From: Nocardioides jiangsuensis
Lineage (GTDB): Bacteria > Actinomycetota > Actinomycetes > Propionibacteriales > Nocardioidaceae
DNA length: 64,000 bases
Assembly (NCBI RefSeq): GCF_019679455.1
Contig: NZ_JAIEZQ010000002.1
Coordinates: forward strand, 310,001-374,000
Direction: 5' to 3'
The notes beneath the pieces were generated by a model. That model did no database searches and was not told the DNA's origin. It saw only the letters and a program-made list of their open reading frames with translations. Position 1 is the first letter of the stretch. The number at the start of each line of letters is the position of its first letter. Of the stretch, positions 52,795 through 61,022 are shown one piece after another. Both the position numbers and the translations under genes were made by a program.

Positions 52795-53694
52795 ATGGCA
52801 CCCGACGTACCCACCCGTCGCCGCTCCGCCGAGACCGGAGGGAGCGGCAGCCGGGACACCCGCCGCCCACCGGCCCCCGAACCGCTGCCGCACCCGGTCG
52901 TGGACAACCACTGCCACCTCGACATCGCCGACGGCCCCGACGGGTCCTGGCTCTCCACCGACGAGGCGCTGGCCGCGGCCGCCGCGGTCGGCGTCCCCAG
53001 GATCGTGCAGATCGGCTGCGACCTGCCGGGTGCGCGGTGGGCGGTGGAGGCAGCCGGCCGGTACGACGCCGTGGTCGCCGGGGTCGCGCTGCACCCCAAC
53101 GAGGCGCCCCGGCTCGCCGCGGACGGCGTGCTCGACGACGCGCTGGACCAGATCGAGCGGCTGGCCGCCTCGAGCGACCGGGTCCGCGCCGTGGGGGAGA
53201 CCGGCCTCGACTACTTCCGCACCGGGGAGGAGGGCCGCGCCGCGCAGCACGCGTCGTTCCGACGGCACATCGACCTCGCCAAGCGGCTCGGCAAGACCCT
53301 GGTCATCCACGACCGCGACGCGCACGACGACGTGCTGGCGATCCTCGACGAGGAAGGAGTGCCCGACCGGCTGGTCATGCACTGCTTCTCCGGCGACGCG
53401 GGGTTCGCGCGCGCCTGCCTCGACCGCGGGGCGTGGCTGTCCTTCGCCGGCACCGTCACCTTCAAGAACGCCGAGCCGCTGCGCGAGGCGCTCCGGGTCA
53501 CCCCGCGCGACCGGGTGCTCGTCGAGACCGACGCGCCGTACCTCACCCCGACGCCGTACCGGGGGCGGCCGAACGCGTCGTACCTGGTGCCGGTGACGAT
53601 GCGCGCGATGGCCGAGACGCTGGGCGAGGACCTGGAGCGGCTGTGCGTGGCGGTGGACGCCAACACGGAGGCGGCGTTCGGTGGCGCCTGGTAA
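52795..53694 (+). CDS. TatD family metal-dependent hydrolase (DNase-like)
   Basis: A 299-residue TatD: DNHCHLD (metal His pair), GETGLDYFRTGE, LVIHDRDAHDDVLAIL, HCFSGDAGFARACL and LVETDAPYLTP. It is a metal-dependent nuclease/hydrolase of the amidohydrolase type. TAGACT (52782-52787) lies seven bases before the ATG. Conserved order with rsmI upstream and rpfB downstream. Confidence 0.9.
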   Translation: MAPDVPTRRRSAETGGSGSRDTRRPPAPEPLPHPVVDNHCHLDIADGPDGSWLSTDEALAAAAAVGVPRIVQIGCDLPGARWAVEAAGRYDAVVAGVALHPNEAPRLAADGVLDDALDQIERLAASSDRVRAVGETGLDYFRTGEEGRAAQHASFRRHIDLAKRLGKTLVIHDRDAHDDVLAILDEEGVPDRLVMHCFSGDAGFARACLDRGAWLSFAGTVTFKNAEPLREALRVTPRDRVLVETDAPYLTPTPYRGRPNASYLVPVTMRAMAETLGEDLERLCVAVDANTEAAFGGAW

Positions 53695-53712
53695 CCACAC
53701 GCCCTGGCCCGG

Positions 53713-53734
53713 CTGCGCCTCGCCCGAGGCGCAG
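53713..53734 (+). terminator. hairpin after tatD
   Basis: CTGCGCCTC (53713-53721), GCCC loop, GAGGCGCAG (53726-53734): a perfect 9-bp stem 19 bases after the tatD stop. No T-run. Confidence 0.55.
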
Positions 53735-53749
53735 GGGGCCGAAAATGAC

Positions 53750-53765
53750 TAGTCCGTTCGGACTA
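53750..53765. promoter_or_regulatory. perfect palindrome TAGTCC-GTTC-GGACTA
   Basis: Six-base arms, 53750-53755 and 53760-53765. It lies about 60 bases upstream of the rpfB -35 and could be an activator or repressor site. Confidence 0.4.
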
Positions 53766-53824
53766 TATGACGTGAGTTTTGCCACCATAAAGCGGGACGA
53801 ACCGGACAAATCACCCGCCAATCT

Positions 53825-53853
53825 TTGGCCCCTGCAGTGATCGCCGTTATCGT
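53825..53853 (+). promoter_or_regulatory. promoter of the rpfB-ksgA-ispE operon
   Basis: TTGGCC (53825-53830), 17-base spacer, TATCGT (53848-53853). Both hexamers match the consensus at four of six positions; the start would be near 53860. Confidence 0.45.
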
Positions 53854-53859
53854 CTTGTG

Positions 53860-54039
53860 ACTGTCGGCCGGGAGTGGGGAAGCTTTCGGGCGGCGTCATG
53901 GGGGCCCCACAGCATGCGGCCGGACGATCTCCGGCGGTGACGCACGTGCGGGCCGCCGTGCTGCTCGCGGCCCTCGGGGGTCACGTGCCGCCGACGCCGC
54001 CGGATCCTGCGGCCCGGGGAGCACCACCATTGGAGCATC
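53860..54039 (+). promoter_or_regulatory. structured 5' leader of rpfB, candidate RNA switch
   Basis: About 180 bases with no reading frame. Nested stems are visible: GCCGGA/TCCGGC (53919-53924 with 53930-53935), an outer GCACGTG/CACGTGC (53942-53948 with 53982-53988) and an inner GGGCCGC/GCGGCCC (53950-53956 with 53967-53973). In M. tuberculosis the rpfB-ksgA-ispE operon is controlled by a 5' leader RNA switch; this leader may be equivalent, though I cannot match its sequence. Confidence 0.4.
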
Positions 54040-55188
54040 GTGCGGAGCACTATCGCACTACTTACCAAGAGCAAGGCCGCCCTTGCCGTCCTGGTCAGTG
54101 CAGTCGTGATGGCGCTGGTCGCCACCACCGTCGGCTACGCGGCCATGAGCAAGACAGTGACCCTGTCGGTCGACGGCCAGGCAACCCAGGTCAGCACCCT
54201 CGGCGGGACCGTCGAGGAGATCCTGGCGGACGAAGGCATCACGGTGGGCGAGCGCGACGTCGTCGCCCCCGGGCTGGACGCCAAGGTCAACGACGGCACC
54301 CGGATCGCGGTCCGCTACGCCCGTCCGCTGGACGTCAGCGTCGACGGCAAGGACAAGACCTACTGGGTCACCGCGACCGACGTGGACGGCGCCCTCGACC
54401 AGCTCGGCCTCCGTTTCGCCGGTGCGGAGCTCTCCGCCAGCCGTGGCGCGGACATCAGCCGTGAAGGGCTCGACCTCGAGGTCGTCACCCCCAAGACCAT
54501 CACCCTCAAGTACGCCGCCGAGGACGCCCGCAAGGTCGCCGTCCCGGTGCTGACGGTCAACGAGGCGCTCAACGAGCTCGACCTGAAGGTCGACGAGGAC
54601 GACCGCGTGGCCCCCGGCCGCGGCGCCACGCTCGATGACGGCGACCGCTTGGTCGTCACCAAGGTCCGCACCGTGAACAAGCGGGTCACCGAGTCCATCG
54701 ACTTCGGCACGATCGAGAAGACCGACGCGGGCATGCTCGAGGGCAAGACCGCCACCGTCCGCTCGGGTGAGCCCGGCAGCCGCAGCGTGCTGTACCGGCT
54801 CGTCTTCGAGAACGGCGAGGTCGTCTCGAGCAAGGTCCTGAAGTCCACGGTGGTCGACAAGCCCACCGACACGATCGTCCGGGTCGGCACCAAGGAGCCG
54901 GAGCCGGTCGCGCCGCCCGAGCCCACGGCCGACTACTCCAGCGGCAGCACCGTCTGGGACCAGCTCGCCGCGTGCGAGTCCGGCGGCAACTGGGCGATCA
55001 ACACCGGCAACGGCTACTACGGCGGCCTCCAGTTCAACCTGGAGACCTGGCAGTCGTACGGCGGCTCGGGCTACCCGCACGAGAACAGCCGTGAGACCCA
55101 GATCGCGATCGCCGAGAAGGTGCGCGACGCGACCGGTGGCTACGGCTCCTGGCCGGCCTGCTCCGCCGAGCTCGGTCTGCCGCAGTAA
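54040..55188 (+). CDS. rpfB: resuscitation-promoting factor RpfB
   Basis: A 382-residue secreted protein: N-terminal membrane/signal segment (AALAVLVSAVVMALVATTVGYA), three DUF348 repeats (VTLSVDGQATQVSTLGGTVEEIL, LDVSVDGKDKTYWVTATDVDGAL, ITLKYAAEDARKVAVPVLTVNEAL), a G5 domain (VNKRVTESIDFGTIEKTDAG...), and the C-terminal Rpf lysozyme-like domain with catalytic Glu313 in CESGGNWAINTGNGYYGGLQF. RpfB cleaves peptidoglycan and wakes dormant cells. GTG start at 54040 follows TTGGAG. It heads rpfB-ksgA-ispE after a long leader. Confidence 0.95.
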   Translation: MRSTIALLTKSKAALAVLVSAVVMALVATTVGYAAMSKTVTLSVDGQATQVSTLGGTVEEILADEGITVGERDVVAPGLDAKVNDGTRIAVRYARPLDVSVDGKDKTYWVTATDVDGALDQLGLRFAGAELSASRGADISREGLDLEVVTPKTITLKYAAEDARKVAVPVLTVNEALNELDLKVDEDDRVAPGRGATLDDGDRLVVTKVRTVNKRVTESIDFGTIEKTDAGMLEGKTATVRSGEPGSRSVLYRLVFENGEVVSSKVLKSTVVDKPTDTIVRVGTKEPEPVAPPEPTADYSSGSTVWDQLAACESGGNWAINTGNGYYGGLQFNLETWQSYGGSGYPHENSRETQIAIAEKVRDATGGYGSWPACSAELGLPQ

Positions 55189-55221
55189 CCGCATCGACAC
55201 GTACCGTCTAGGCTCACCCGC

Positions 55222-56103
55222 GTGGTGAGCGACGACATGACATCCGCCGGACCGAGGCTTCTCGGTCCGGCGGATGTGCGTTCCCTGGCCGCGTCGCTGG
55301 GCATCCGGCCCACCAAGCAGCGTGGCCAGAACTTCGTCATCGACGCCAACACCGTGCGCCGCATCGTCCGCGCCGCGGGGCTGACCCCCTCGGACGTCGT
55401 GGTCGAGGTCGGGCCCGGGCTCGGCTCGCTGACCCTGGCCCTCCTGGGCGCGGCCGAGCGGGTGGTCGCGGTCGAGATCGACCCGCTGCTCGCCGGCGCG
55501 CTGCCGTCGACCGTGGCGACGTACGCCCCCGACCACGTGGACCGGTTCGAGGTGGTCGAGGCCGATGCCCTGCGGGTGACCTCGCTGCCCGGCCCGCCGC
55601 CGACCGCACTGGTGGCGAACCTGCCCTACAACGTCTCGGTGCCGGTGCTGCTGCACCTCATGGAGATCCTCCCGTCGCTGCGCCACGGCCTGGTGATGGT
55701 GCAGGCCGAGGTCGCCGACCGGCTCGCTGCCCGGCCCGGCTCGCGCACCTACGGCGTCCCGTCGGTCAAGGCGGCCTGGTACGCCTCGGTCCGCCGCGCC
55801 GGATCCATCGGACGCAACGTCTTCTGGCCCGCGCCCAACGTCGACTCCGGCCTCGTCGCCTGGGAGCACCGGGACCCGCCGCCGGTCGACGTCAGCCGCG
55901 AGGAGGTGTTCGCGGTGGTCGACGCCGCGTTCGCCCAGCGCCGCAAGACCCTGCGCTCCACGCTCAAGGGGTACGCCGGCTCCGCCGAGGCCGCGGAGGT
56001 GGCCCTCGCGCACGCCGGGATCAGCCCGATGGCGCGCGGTGAGTCGCTCGGCATCGAGGAGTTCGCCCGGATCGCCGAGGGTCTCGCGGGGACCCGCTCG
56101 TGA
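55222..56103 (+). CDS. ksgA: 16S rRNA N6,N6-dimethyladenosine transferase
   Basis: A 293-residue Ksg[40 protein letters not shown], motif [16 protein letters not shown], and [15 protein letters not shown]. It dimethylates two adjacent adenosines in 16S helix 45. Three nearby starts are possible (GTG 55222, GTG 55225, ATG 55237). A long perfect hairpin (55240-55277) covers the first codons. Its stop overlaps ispE (GTGA). Conserved with rpfB and ispE in mycobacteria. Confidence 0.95.
   Translation: MVSDDMTSAGPRLLGPADVRSLAASLGIRPTKQRGQNFVIDANTVRRIVRAAGLTPSDVVVEVGPGLGSLTLALLGAAERVVAVEIDPLLAGALPSTVATYAPDHVDRFEVVEADALRVTSLPGPPPTALVANLPYNVSVPVLLHLMEILPSLRHGLVMVQAEVADRLAARPGSRTYGVPSVKAAWYASVRRAGSIGRNVFWPAPNVDSGLVAWEHRDPPPVDVSREEVFAVVDAAFAQRRKTLRSTLKGYAGSAEAAEVALAHAGISPMARGESLGIEEFARIAEGLAGTRS
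55240..55277. promoter_or_regulatory. perfect 17-bp hairpin at the start of ksgA
   Basis: Arms 55240-55256 and 55261-55277 are exact inverted copies, with a 4-base GCTT loop. It overlaps codons that encode [12 protein letters not shown] and starts directly after the possible ATG at 55237. It would be a very stable RNA stem immediately at the translation start. Confidence 0.8.
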
Positions 56104-57002
56104 GGGGCAGGGTCACCGTCGCCGCCCCGGCGAAGATCAACCTGTCCCTCGGCGTCGGGCCCGCCCGCGACGACGGCTTCCACCCGCTGGCCACCGTCTA
56201 CCAGGCGGTCGGGCTGTACGACGAGGTCACGGTCCGGCCCGCCCGCGAGAACAGCCTCACCGTCCACGGCGACGGCGTCGACGTGTGCGACGTACCCACC
56301 GACGCCACCAACCTCGCGCTCCGTGCCGCCGCGCGGCTCGCCGCCCACCACGGCGTCGACGAGGCGGTCGACATGACCGTGCTCAAGCGGATCCCCGTCG
56401 CGGGCGGCATGGCCGGGGGCAGCAGCGACGCGGCCGGCGCGCTCGTGGCCTGCGACGCGCTGTGGGAGACCGGGACGCCCCAGCACGAGCTGATGGCGCT
56501 CGCCGCCGAGCTCGGCAGCGACGTCCCGTTCTGCCTGGTCGGCGGCACCGCCGTCGGCACCGGCCGCGGCGAGGTGGTGATGCCGGCGATGTCGCGCGGC
56601 TCCTACTGGTGGGTGCTCGCGCTGGCCGCCGAGGGGCTCTCCACCCCGGACGTGTTCGCCGAGTTCGACCGGCTGCACGCCGGCTCGTCCGTGCCGGAGC
56701 CCGAGATCCCCGATGGCCTGATGGCCGCGCTGCGCACCGGCGACGTGGAGCAGCTCGGCACCGCCCTGTCCAACGACCTCCAGCCGGCCGCGTTCAGCCT
56801 GCGGCCCGAGCTCGAGGACCTCGTCGCGCTCGGCCTCCAGGGCTCGGCGCACGGCGCGCTGGTCTCCGGGTCGGGGCCGACCTGCCTGTTCCTCGCCGAG
56901 GACGAGACCCACGCCGCCACGCTCCGCGAGCTGCTCGTCGGGTCCGCGCCCACGCTGCTGCTCGCCCCGGGTCCGGTGCCCGGCGCGCGTGTGATCCGAT
57001 AG
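56100..57002 (+). CDS. ispE: 4-diphosphocytidyl-2-C-methyl-D-erythritol kinase
   Basis: A 300-residue GHMP kinase: [16 protein letters not shown] (substrate Lys/Asn), ATP loop [17 protein letters not shown] (130s; Gly/Ser-rich), and [15 protein letters not shown]. It phosphorylates CDP-ME in the MEP isoprenoid pathway. GTG start overlaps the ksgA stop (GTGA). Followed after seven bases by the ABC-F gene. Confidence 0.95.
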   Translation: MRGRVTVAAPAKINLSLGVGPARDDGFHPLATVYQAVGLYDEVTVRPARENSLTVHGDGVDVCDVPTDATNLALRAAARLAAHHGVDEAVDMTVLKRIPVAGGMAGGSSDAAGALVACDALWETGTPQHELMALAAELGSDVPFCLVGGTAVGTGRGEVVMPAMSRGSYWWVLALAAEGLSTPDVFAEFDRLHAGSSVPEPEIPDGLMAALRTGDVEQLGTALSNDLQPAAFSLRPELEDLVALGLQGSAHGALVSGSGPTCLFLAEDETHAATLRELLVGSAPTLLLAPGPVPGARVIR

Positions 57003-57009
57003 CACCCTG

Positions 57010-58935
57010 ATGAGCGCTCCCCGACCGAACGTGGTCAACCTCGAACGGGTCCACAAGTCCTACGGCGTCCGCCCCCTCCTCGACGGCGTCAGCCTCGGGG
57101 TCGCCGCCGGGCAGCGCGTGGGCGTCGTGGGCCGCAACGGGGACGGCAAGACCACCCTGCTGAAGATCATCGGCGATCTCGAGGAGCCCGACCAGGGCCG
57201 GGTCTCCCGCTCCCGCGGCCTGCACCTGGGCTACCTCACGCAGGGCGACGACCTCGACCCGTCGGCCACCGTCCGCGAGGCCGTGCTCCGTGGCAAGGCC
57301 GACCACGAGTGGGCCGCGGACTCCTCCACCCGTGAGGTGGTCGAGGTGCTGCTGGTCGGGCTGTCGCTCGACCGGGTCGTCTCGGGGCTCTCCGGCGGTG
57401 AGCGGCGGCGCTGCTCGTTGGCCCGGCTCCTGCTCGAGGACCACGACCTGATCGTGCTCGACGAGCCGACCAACCACCTCGACGTCGAGGCGGTCTCCTG
57501 GCTCGCCGAGCACCTCGCCCGTCGTACCTCCGCCCTCGTCGTGGTCACCCACGACCGCTGGTTCCTCGACGCGGTCTGCGACACCACCTGGGAGGTCCAC
57601 GACGGCGTCGTCGACGTGTACGACGGCGGCTACGCGGCGTTCGTCCTGGCCAAGGCCGAGCGGCAGCGTCAGGCCGCGGCCTCCGAGGCGCGACGACAGA
57701 ACCTCATGCGCAAGGAGCTCGCCTGGCTCCGGCGCGGCGCCCCCGCGCGCACCTCGAAGCCGAAGTTCCGCATCGACGCCGCGAACGCCCTGATCGAGGA
57801 CGAGCCCCCGCCGCGCGACCGGCTCGAGCTCCAGCGCTTCGCCAGCCAGCGGCTCGGCAAGGACGTGCTCGACCTGGAGGACGTCACGCTGGTCCGCGGC
57901 GACAAGATGCTGCTCGACCACGCCACCTGGCGGCTGGGCCCCGGCGACCGGGTCGGTCTGGTCGGCGTGAACGGCGCCGGCAAGACCTCGGTGCTGAGGC
58001 TGCTCTCCGGGGAGCTCGCACCGGCGGCGGGGCGGGTCAAGACCGGGCGGACCGTGGCGCTCGAGCACCTCACCCAGGCGCTCGACGACCTCGACCCCGA
58101 CGAGCGCGTGCTGCACGCCGTGGAGCGGATCAAACGCGTCACCAAGACCGCCGCCGGCGAGATCACCGCCTCGTCGATGCTCGAGCGCTTCGGCTTCACC
58201 GGCGACCGGCTCACCGCGCGGATCGGTGACCTGTCCGGCGGGGAGCGGCGGCGCTTCCAGATGCTGCGGCTGCTGCTCGACGAGCCCAACGTGCTGCTGC
58301 TCGACGAGCCCACGAACGACCTCGACATCGAGACGTTGAACGTGCTCGAGGACTTCCTCGACGGATGGCCGGGGACGCTGGTCGTGGTGTCGCACGACCG
58401 GTACTTCCTGGAGCGGGTCTGTGACACGGTCTGGGCGCTGCTCGGCGACGGAACGATCCGGATGCTGCCGCGGGGGGTCGACGAGTACCTGGAGCGGCGG
58501 GAGGCTGCTCTTCGCTCCGGCGCCGGTGGGACCGGCGTCGCGGCCGCCGTTGGGAACGGCGGAGGTGTTGCCGGGGCGGGTGAGGCCACGGGGCCGTCCA
58601 ACCCGCCTTCCTCCTCCGTCGCGAGCCAGCCCGGCGTATCCACGGACGGGCCCGCCTCGTCCGCCTCCGCGTCCGGCTCCGGTGCCGCCCCGCCGGCCTC
58701 CGCGGGTCCGGCTGCCTCGGCGGGGGAGATGCGGGAGGCGAAGAAGGCGATGGCGCGGATCGACCGGCAGCTGACCAAGCTCGCGAACCGCGAGGCGGAT
58801 CTGCACGCGCAGCTGGCGGAGCATGCCGCGGACTACGAGAAGCTGGCTGAGCTCGACGCGCGGCTGCGCGAGCTCGCGGCCGAGAAGGAGTCGCTCGAGG
58901 AGGAGTGGCTCGAGGCCGCCTCGCTGCTGGAGTAG
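57010..58935 (+). CDS. ABC-F type ATP-binding protein
   Basis: A 641-residue protein with two ATPase domains and no membrane segment. First: Walker A GRNGDGKTTLLK, signature LSGGERRRCSLARLL, Walker B VLDEPTNHLDVEA. Second: GVNGAGKTSVLR, LSGGERRRFQMLRLL and LLLDEPTNDLDIE. Between them is the linker used in ribosome tRNA-site sensing (HLARRTSALVVVTHDRWFL...). A Gly/Ser/Ala/Pro-rich region (about 500-565) and a C-terminal charged coiled coil (MARIDRQLTKLANREADLHAQLAEHAADYEKLAELDARLREL) follow. It is a ribosome-linked translation factor or protection protein. Start ATG seven bases after ispE. Confidence 0.95.
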   Translation: MSAPRPNVVNLERVHKSYGVRPLLDGVSLGVAAGQRVGVVGRNGDGKTTLLKIIGDLEEPDQGRVSRSRGLHLGYLTQGDDLDPSATVREAVLRGKADHEWAADSSTREVVEVLLVGLSLDRVVSGLSGGERRRCSLARLLLEDHDLIVLDEPTNHLDVEAVSWLAEHLARRTSALVVVTHDRWFLDAVCDTTWEVHDGVVDVYDGGYAAFVLAKAERQRQAAASEARRQNLMRKELAWLRRGAPARTSKPKFRIDAANALIEDEPPPRDRLELQRFASQRLGKDVLDLEDVTLVRGDKMLLDHATWRLGPGDRVGLVGVNGAGKTSVLRLLSGELAPAAGRVKTGRTVALEHLTQALDDLDPDERVLHAVERIKRVTKTAAGEITASSMLERFGFTGDRLTARIGDLSGGERRRFQMLRLLLDEPNVLLLDEPTNDLDIETLNVLEDFLDGWPGTLVVVSHDRYFLERVCDTVWALLGDGTIRMLPRGVDEYLERREAALRSGAGGTGVAAAVGNGGGVAGAGEATGPSNPPSSSVASQPGVSTDGPASSASASGSGAAPPASAGPAASAGEMREAKKAMARIDRQLTKLANREADLHAQLAEHAADYEKLAELDARLRELAAEKESLEEEWLEAASLLE

Positions 58936-58952
58936 GTCCCGCGACGTTCCCG

Positions 58953-59024
58953 CTCACGTGTGCCGTTGTGACACCGATCTGCGACCGAACGGTGTCACAA
59001 CCGCACACGTGTGCCGTTGTCACC
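58953..59024. repeat. long inverted-repeat element, copy 2, with a third partial arm
   Basis: Arms 58953-58976 and 58990-59013 are inverted with two mismatches in 24 and a 13-base spacer. A further partial copy continues from the CACACGTGTG at 59004 to 59024 with GTGCCGTTGTCACC. The blocks are those of the element at 31683. It lies 18 bases after the ABC-F stop. Confidence 0.8.
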
Positions 59025-59199
59025 GGAGGACAGCGTCGGGCCGCCAGCGCGCAGTGCGGCGCGGCGCAGACGACGAGCACAGCGCACCCATGGCCGTTCC
59101 GGATGATGCCGGTGCGCCATGGGTACCGGTAGCGACGAGCGGAGCGCACCCGGCCGGCAGGACGTCAGGAGGCCAGGACGGTCGTGCGGTCGGGGCAGG

Positions 59200-59697
59200 T
59201 CACGGTTGTTCCGGCTCGAAGGGGGCGACGAGGCTGCGCAGCAGCGAGGCGAGGGTCTCCTGGTCGGCGTGGTCGAGGCCGGCGAGGAGGTCGCGCTCCC
59301 GGTCGAGCAGGCTCTCGAGGGCGCCGTCGACGGAGCGGCGGCCGGCGTCGGTGAGCCGGACCAGGACCCCGCGGCGGTCGCGCGGGTCGGGCAGCCGCTC
59401 GACGAACCCGCGGGCCACGAGCCGGTCGACGCGGTTGGTCATCGTCCCGCTGGTCACCAGGGTCTCCCGGATCAGCCGGCCGGGGGAGAGCTCGTACGGC
59501 GCCCCGGCGCGGCGGAGCGCGGCCAGGACGTCGAACTCCCACGACTCGATGCCGTGCTCGGTGAACGACTGGCGGCGCGCGCGGTCGAGGTGATGGCCCA
59601 GCCTGCTGACCCGGCTGAGCACCTCCATCGGACGCAGGTCGAGGTCGGAGCGTTCCCGCTGCCAGGCCTCGACGAGCCGGTCCACCTCATCGCGCAT
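59200..59697 (-). CDS. MarR family transcriptional regulator
   Basis: A 165-residue MarR protein: winged helix with IESWEFDVLAALRRAGAPYELSPGRLIRETLVTSGTMTNRVDRLVARGFVERLPDPRDRRGVLVRLTDAGR (recognition helix in TSGTMTNRVDRL, wing with DRRGVLV). The divergent promoter region holds a palindrome that probably is its operator, so it should regulate itself and the methyltransferase/VOC operon. Start ATG at 59697 gives the usual MarR length; an upstream in-frame start would place coding sequence over the operator. Confidence 0.9.
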   Translation of the reverse strand: MRDEVDRLVEAWQRERSDLDLRPMEVLSRVSRLGHHLDRARRQSFTEHGIESWEFDVLAALRRAGAPYELSPGRLIRETLVTSGTMTNRVDRLVARGFVERLPDPRDRRGVLVRLTDAGRRSVDGALESLLDRERDLLAGLDHADQETLASLLRSLVAPFEPEQP

Positions 59698-59718
59698 GAC
59701 GCCATCGTACCCGTCGAG

Positions 59719-59736
59719 ATTCTTGACATCGAGAGA
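59719..59736. promoter_or_regulatory. degenerate MarR operator half-site copy
   Basis: ATTCTTG (59719-59725), ACAT, then CGAGAGA (59730-59736). The first arm and spacer match the perfect site at 59753; the second arm matches at only 4 of 7 positions. TTGACA within it could also be a -35. Confidence 0.4.
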
Positions 59737-59752
59737 AATGCGGAGCAGCATT

Positions 59753-59770
59753 TATCTTGACATCAAGATA
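59753..59770. promoter_or_regulatory. MarR operator, perfect palindrome
   Basis: TATCTTG (59753-59759), ACAT, CAAGATA (59764-59770). It lies just before the ribosome site of the methyltransferase gene and shares its TTGACATC core with the site at 59719. TATCTTGA-type inverted repeats are typical MarR targets. Confidence 0.65.
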
Positions 59771-59782
59771 CTTGGAGGGAAG

Positions 59783-60562
59783 ATGGCCCACCGCTGGGAT
59801 CCGGAGCGCTACCTCGCCTACGCCGACGAGCGCGGGCGGCCGTTCGTCGACCTCGTCGCGCGGGTCGGCGCCTCCGACGCGCAGCGCGTCGTCGACCTCG
59901 GCTGCGGGCCGGGCAACCTCACCGCGCTGCTGAAGGAGCGCTGGCCCGCCGCCGACGTCCGCGGCCTGGACTCCTCACCGGAGATGGTCGCCCGGGCCCG
60001 CGAGGGGGCAGCGGCCGCCGCCGGGGTCGCCTTCGAGGTGGCCGACCTCCGGGAGTGGCGGGCCGACGAGCCGGTCGACGTACTCGTCTCGAACGCCACC
60101 CTGCAGTGGGTTCCCGGGCACCTCGAGCTGCTGCCGCGCCTGGTCGCGCAGGTCGCGCCTGGCGGCTGGTTCGCGTTCCAGGTGCCCGGCAACTTCGCGG
60201 AGCCGAGCCACGTCCTGCTCCACGAGCTCGCCGCCGACGAGCGGTTCGCGGCGTACGTCGACGGGGTGGCGCGGCCCGACGCCCACGGGCCGGAGGCCTA
60301 CCTCGAGGCGCTGACCGCTCTCGGCTGCACCGTGGACGCCTGGGAGACGACGTACCTGCACCTGCTCCGCGGCGAGGACCCGGTGTTCACCTGGATCAGC
60401 GGGACCGGCGCCCGCCCGACGCTCCAGGCGCTGCCGGACGGGCTGCGCGAGGAGTTCGTCGCGGAGTACAAGCAGCTGCTCGCGCGGGCCTACCCGCCCC
60501 GCGAGCACGGCACGCTGCTCCCCTTCCGCCGGGTCTTCGCGGTTGCGCAGGTGGGCGCATGA
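59783..60562 (+). CDS. trans-aconitate 2-methyltransferase-like methyltransferase
   Basis: A 259-residue class I methyltransferase of the Tam family: WDPERYLAYADERGRPFVDLVARV opening, VVDLGCGPGNLTALLKERWP (motif I), GLDSSPEMVARAREG, and VDVLVSNATLQWVPGHLELLPRLV, with GGWFAFQVPGNFAEPSH. Tam methylates trans-aconitate. ATG at 59783 follows GGAGGG. Coupled to the VOC gene (ATGA) and divergent from marR. Confidence 0.85.
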   Translation: MAHRWDPERYLAYADERGRPFVDLVARVGASDAQRVVDLGCGPGNLTALLKERWPAADVRGLDSSPEMVARAREGAAAAAGVAFEVADLREWRADEPVDVLVSNATLQWVPGHLELLPRLVAQVAPGGWFAFQVPGNFAEPSHVLLHELAADERFAAYVDGVARPDAHGPEAYLEALTALGCTVDAWETTYLHLLRGEDPVFTWISGTGARPTLQALPDGLREEFVAEYKQLLARAYPPREHGTLLPFRRVFAVAQVGA

Positions 60563-60924
60563 GGCTCCACCACGTCCAGGTCTCCTGCCCGGTCGGCGGG
60601 GAGGACGCCGCCCGCCGCTTCTACGCCGACGGGCTCGGCATCCCGGAGGTCGCGAAGCCGCCGGTGCTCGCGACCCGCGGCGGCTGCTGGTTCCGCAGCG
60701 AGGAGGTGGAGGTCCACGTCGGGGTCGAGGACACGTTCACGCCGGCCCGCAAGGCGCACCCGGCGTTCCTCGTCGACGACATCGACGCGACCGCCGTACG
60801 CCTGGAGCGGCACGGCTTCCCGGTCACCTGGGACGCCGACTTCCCCGGGTACCGGCGCTTCTACGTCGCCGACGGGAACGGGAACCGGGTGGAGGTGCTC
60901 GCCGTGCGCGGGGAGTCCTCGTGA
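60559..60924 (+). CDS. VOC family glyoxalase-like protein
   Basis: A 121-residue single VOC unit: HHVQVSCPVGGEDAARRFYADGLGIPEV, VEVHVGVEDTFTPARKAHPAFLVDDIDATAVRL and RFYVADGNGNRVEVL. A putative metal His and Glu are at the ends. Its start overlaps the Tam stop (ATGA), so both are one operon under MarR-type control. Substrate unknown. Confidence 0.8.
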   Translation: MRLHHVQVSCPVGGEDAARRFYADGLGIPEVAKPPVLATRGGCWFRSEEVEVHVGVEDTFTPARKAHPAFLVDDIDATAVRLERHGFPVTWDADFPGYRRFYVADGNGNRVEVLAVRGESS

Positions 60925-60960
60925 GGTCGCCGGCCGTCCGGCCCGGTGAGACGGGGCTGG

Positions 60961-60984
60961 CTAACCTACGGGAGCGTAGGTTAG
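60961..60984. promoter_or_regulatory. perfect 10-bp-arm palindrome before the desaturase
   Basis: CTAACCTACG (60961-60970), GGAG, CGTAGGTTAG (60975-60984). It lies 38 bases before the desaturase start at 61023. It is the best candidate operator for the TetR protein encoded at 62649. Confidence 0.65.
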
Positions 60985-61022
60985 GTTGACGGGGGAAGTT
61001 GATGGACTCGGAGGGAGTCGAC

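Noticed and set aside
53860-54039. ydaO/c-di-AMP riboswitch call for the rpfB leader
   Set aside because: Stems are present but the conserved ydaO core could not be matched by eye, so only a generic structured leader is reported.
56794-58824. A 676-codon minus-strand frame opposite the ABC-F gene
   Set aside because: Mirror frame; the plus strand has two complete ATPase domains.
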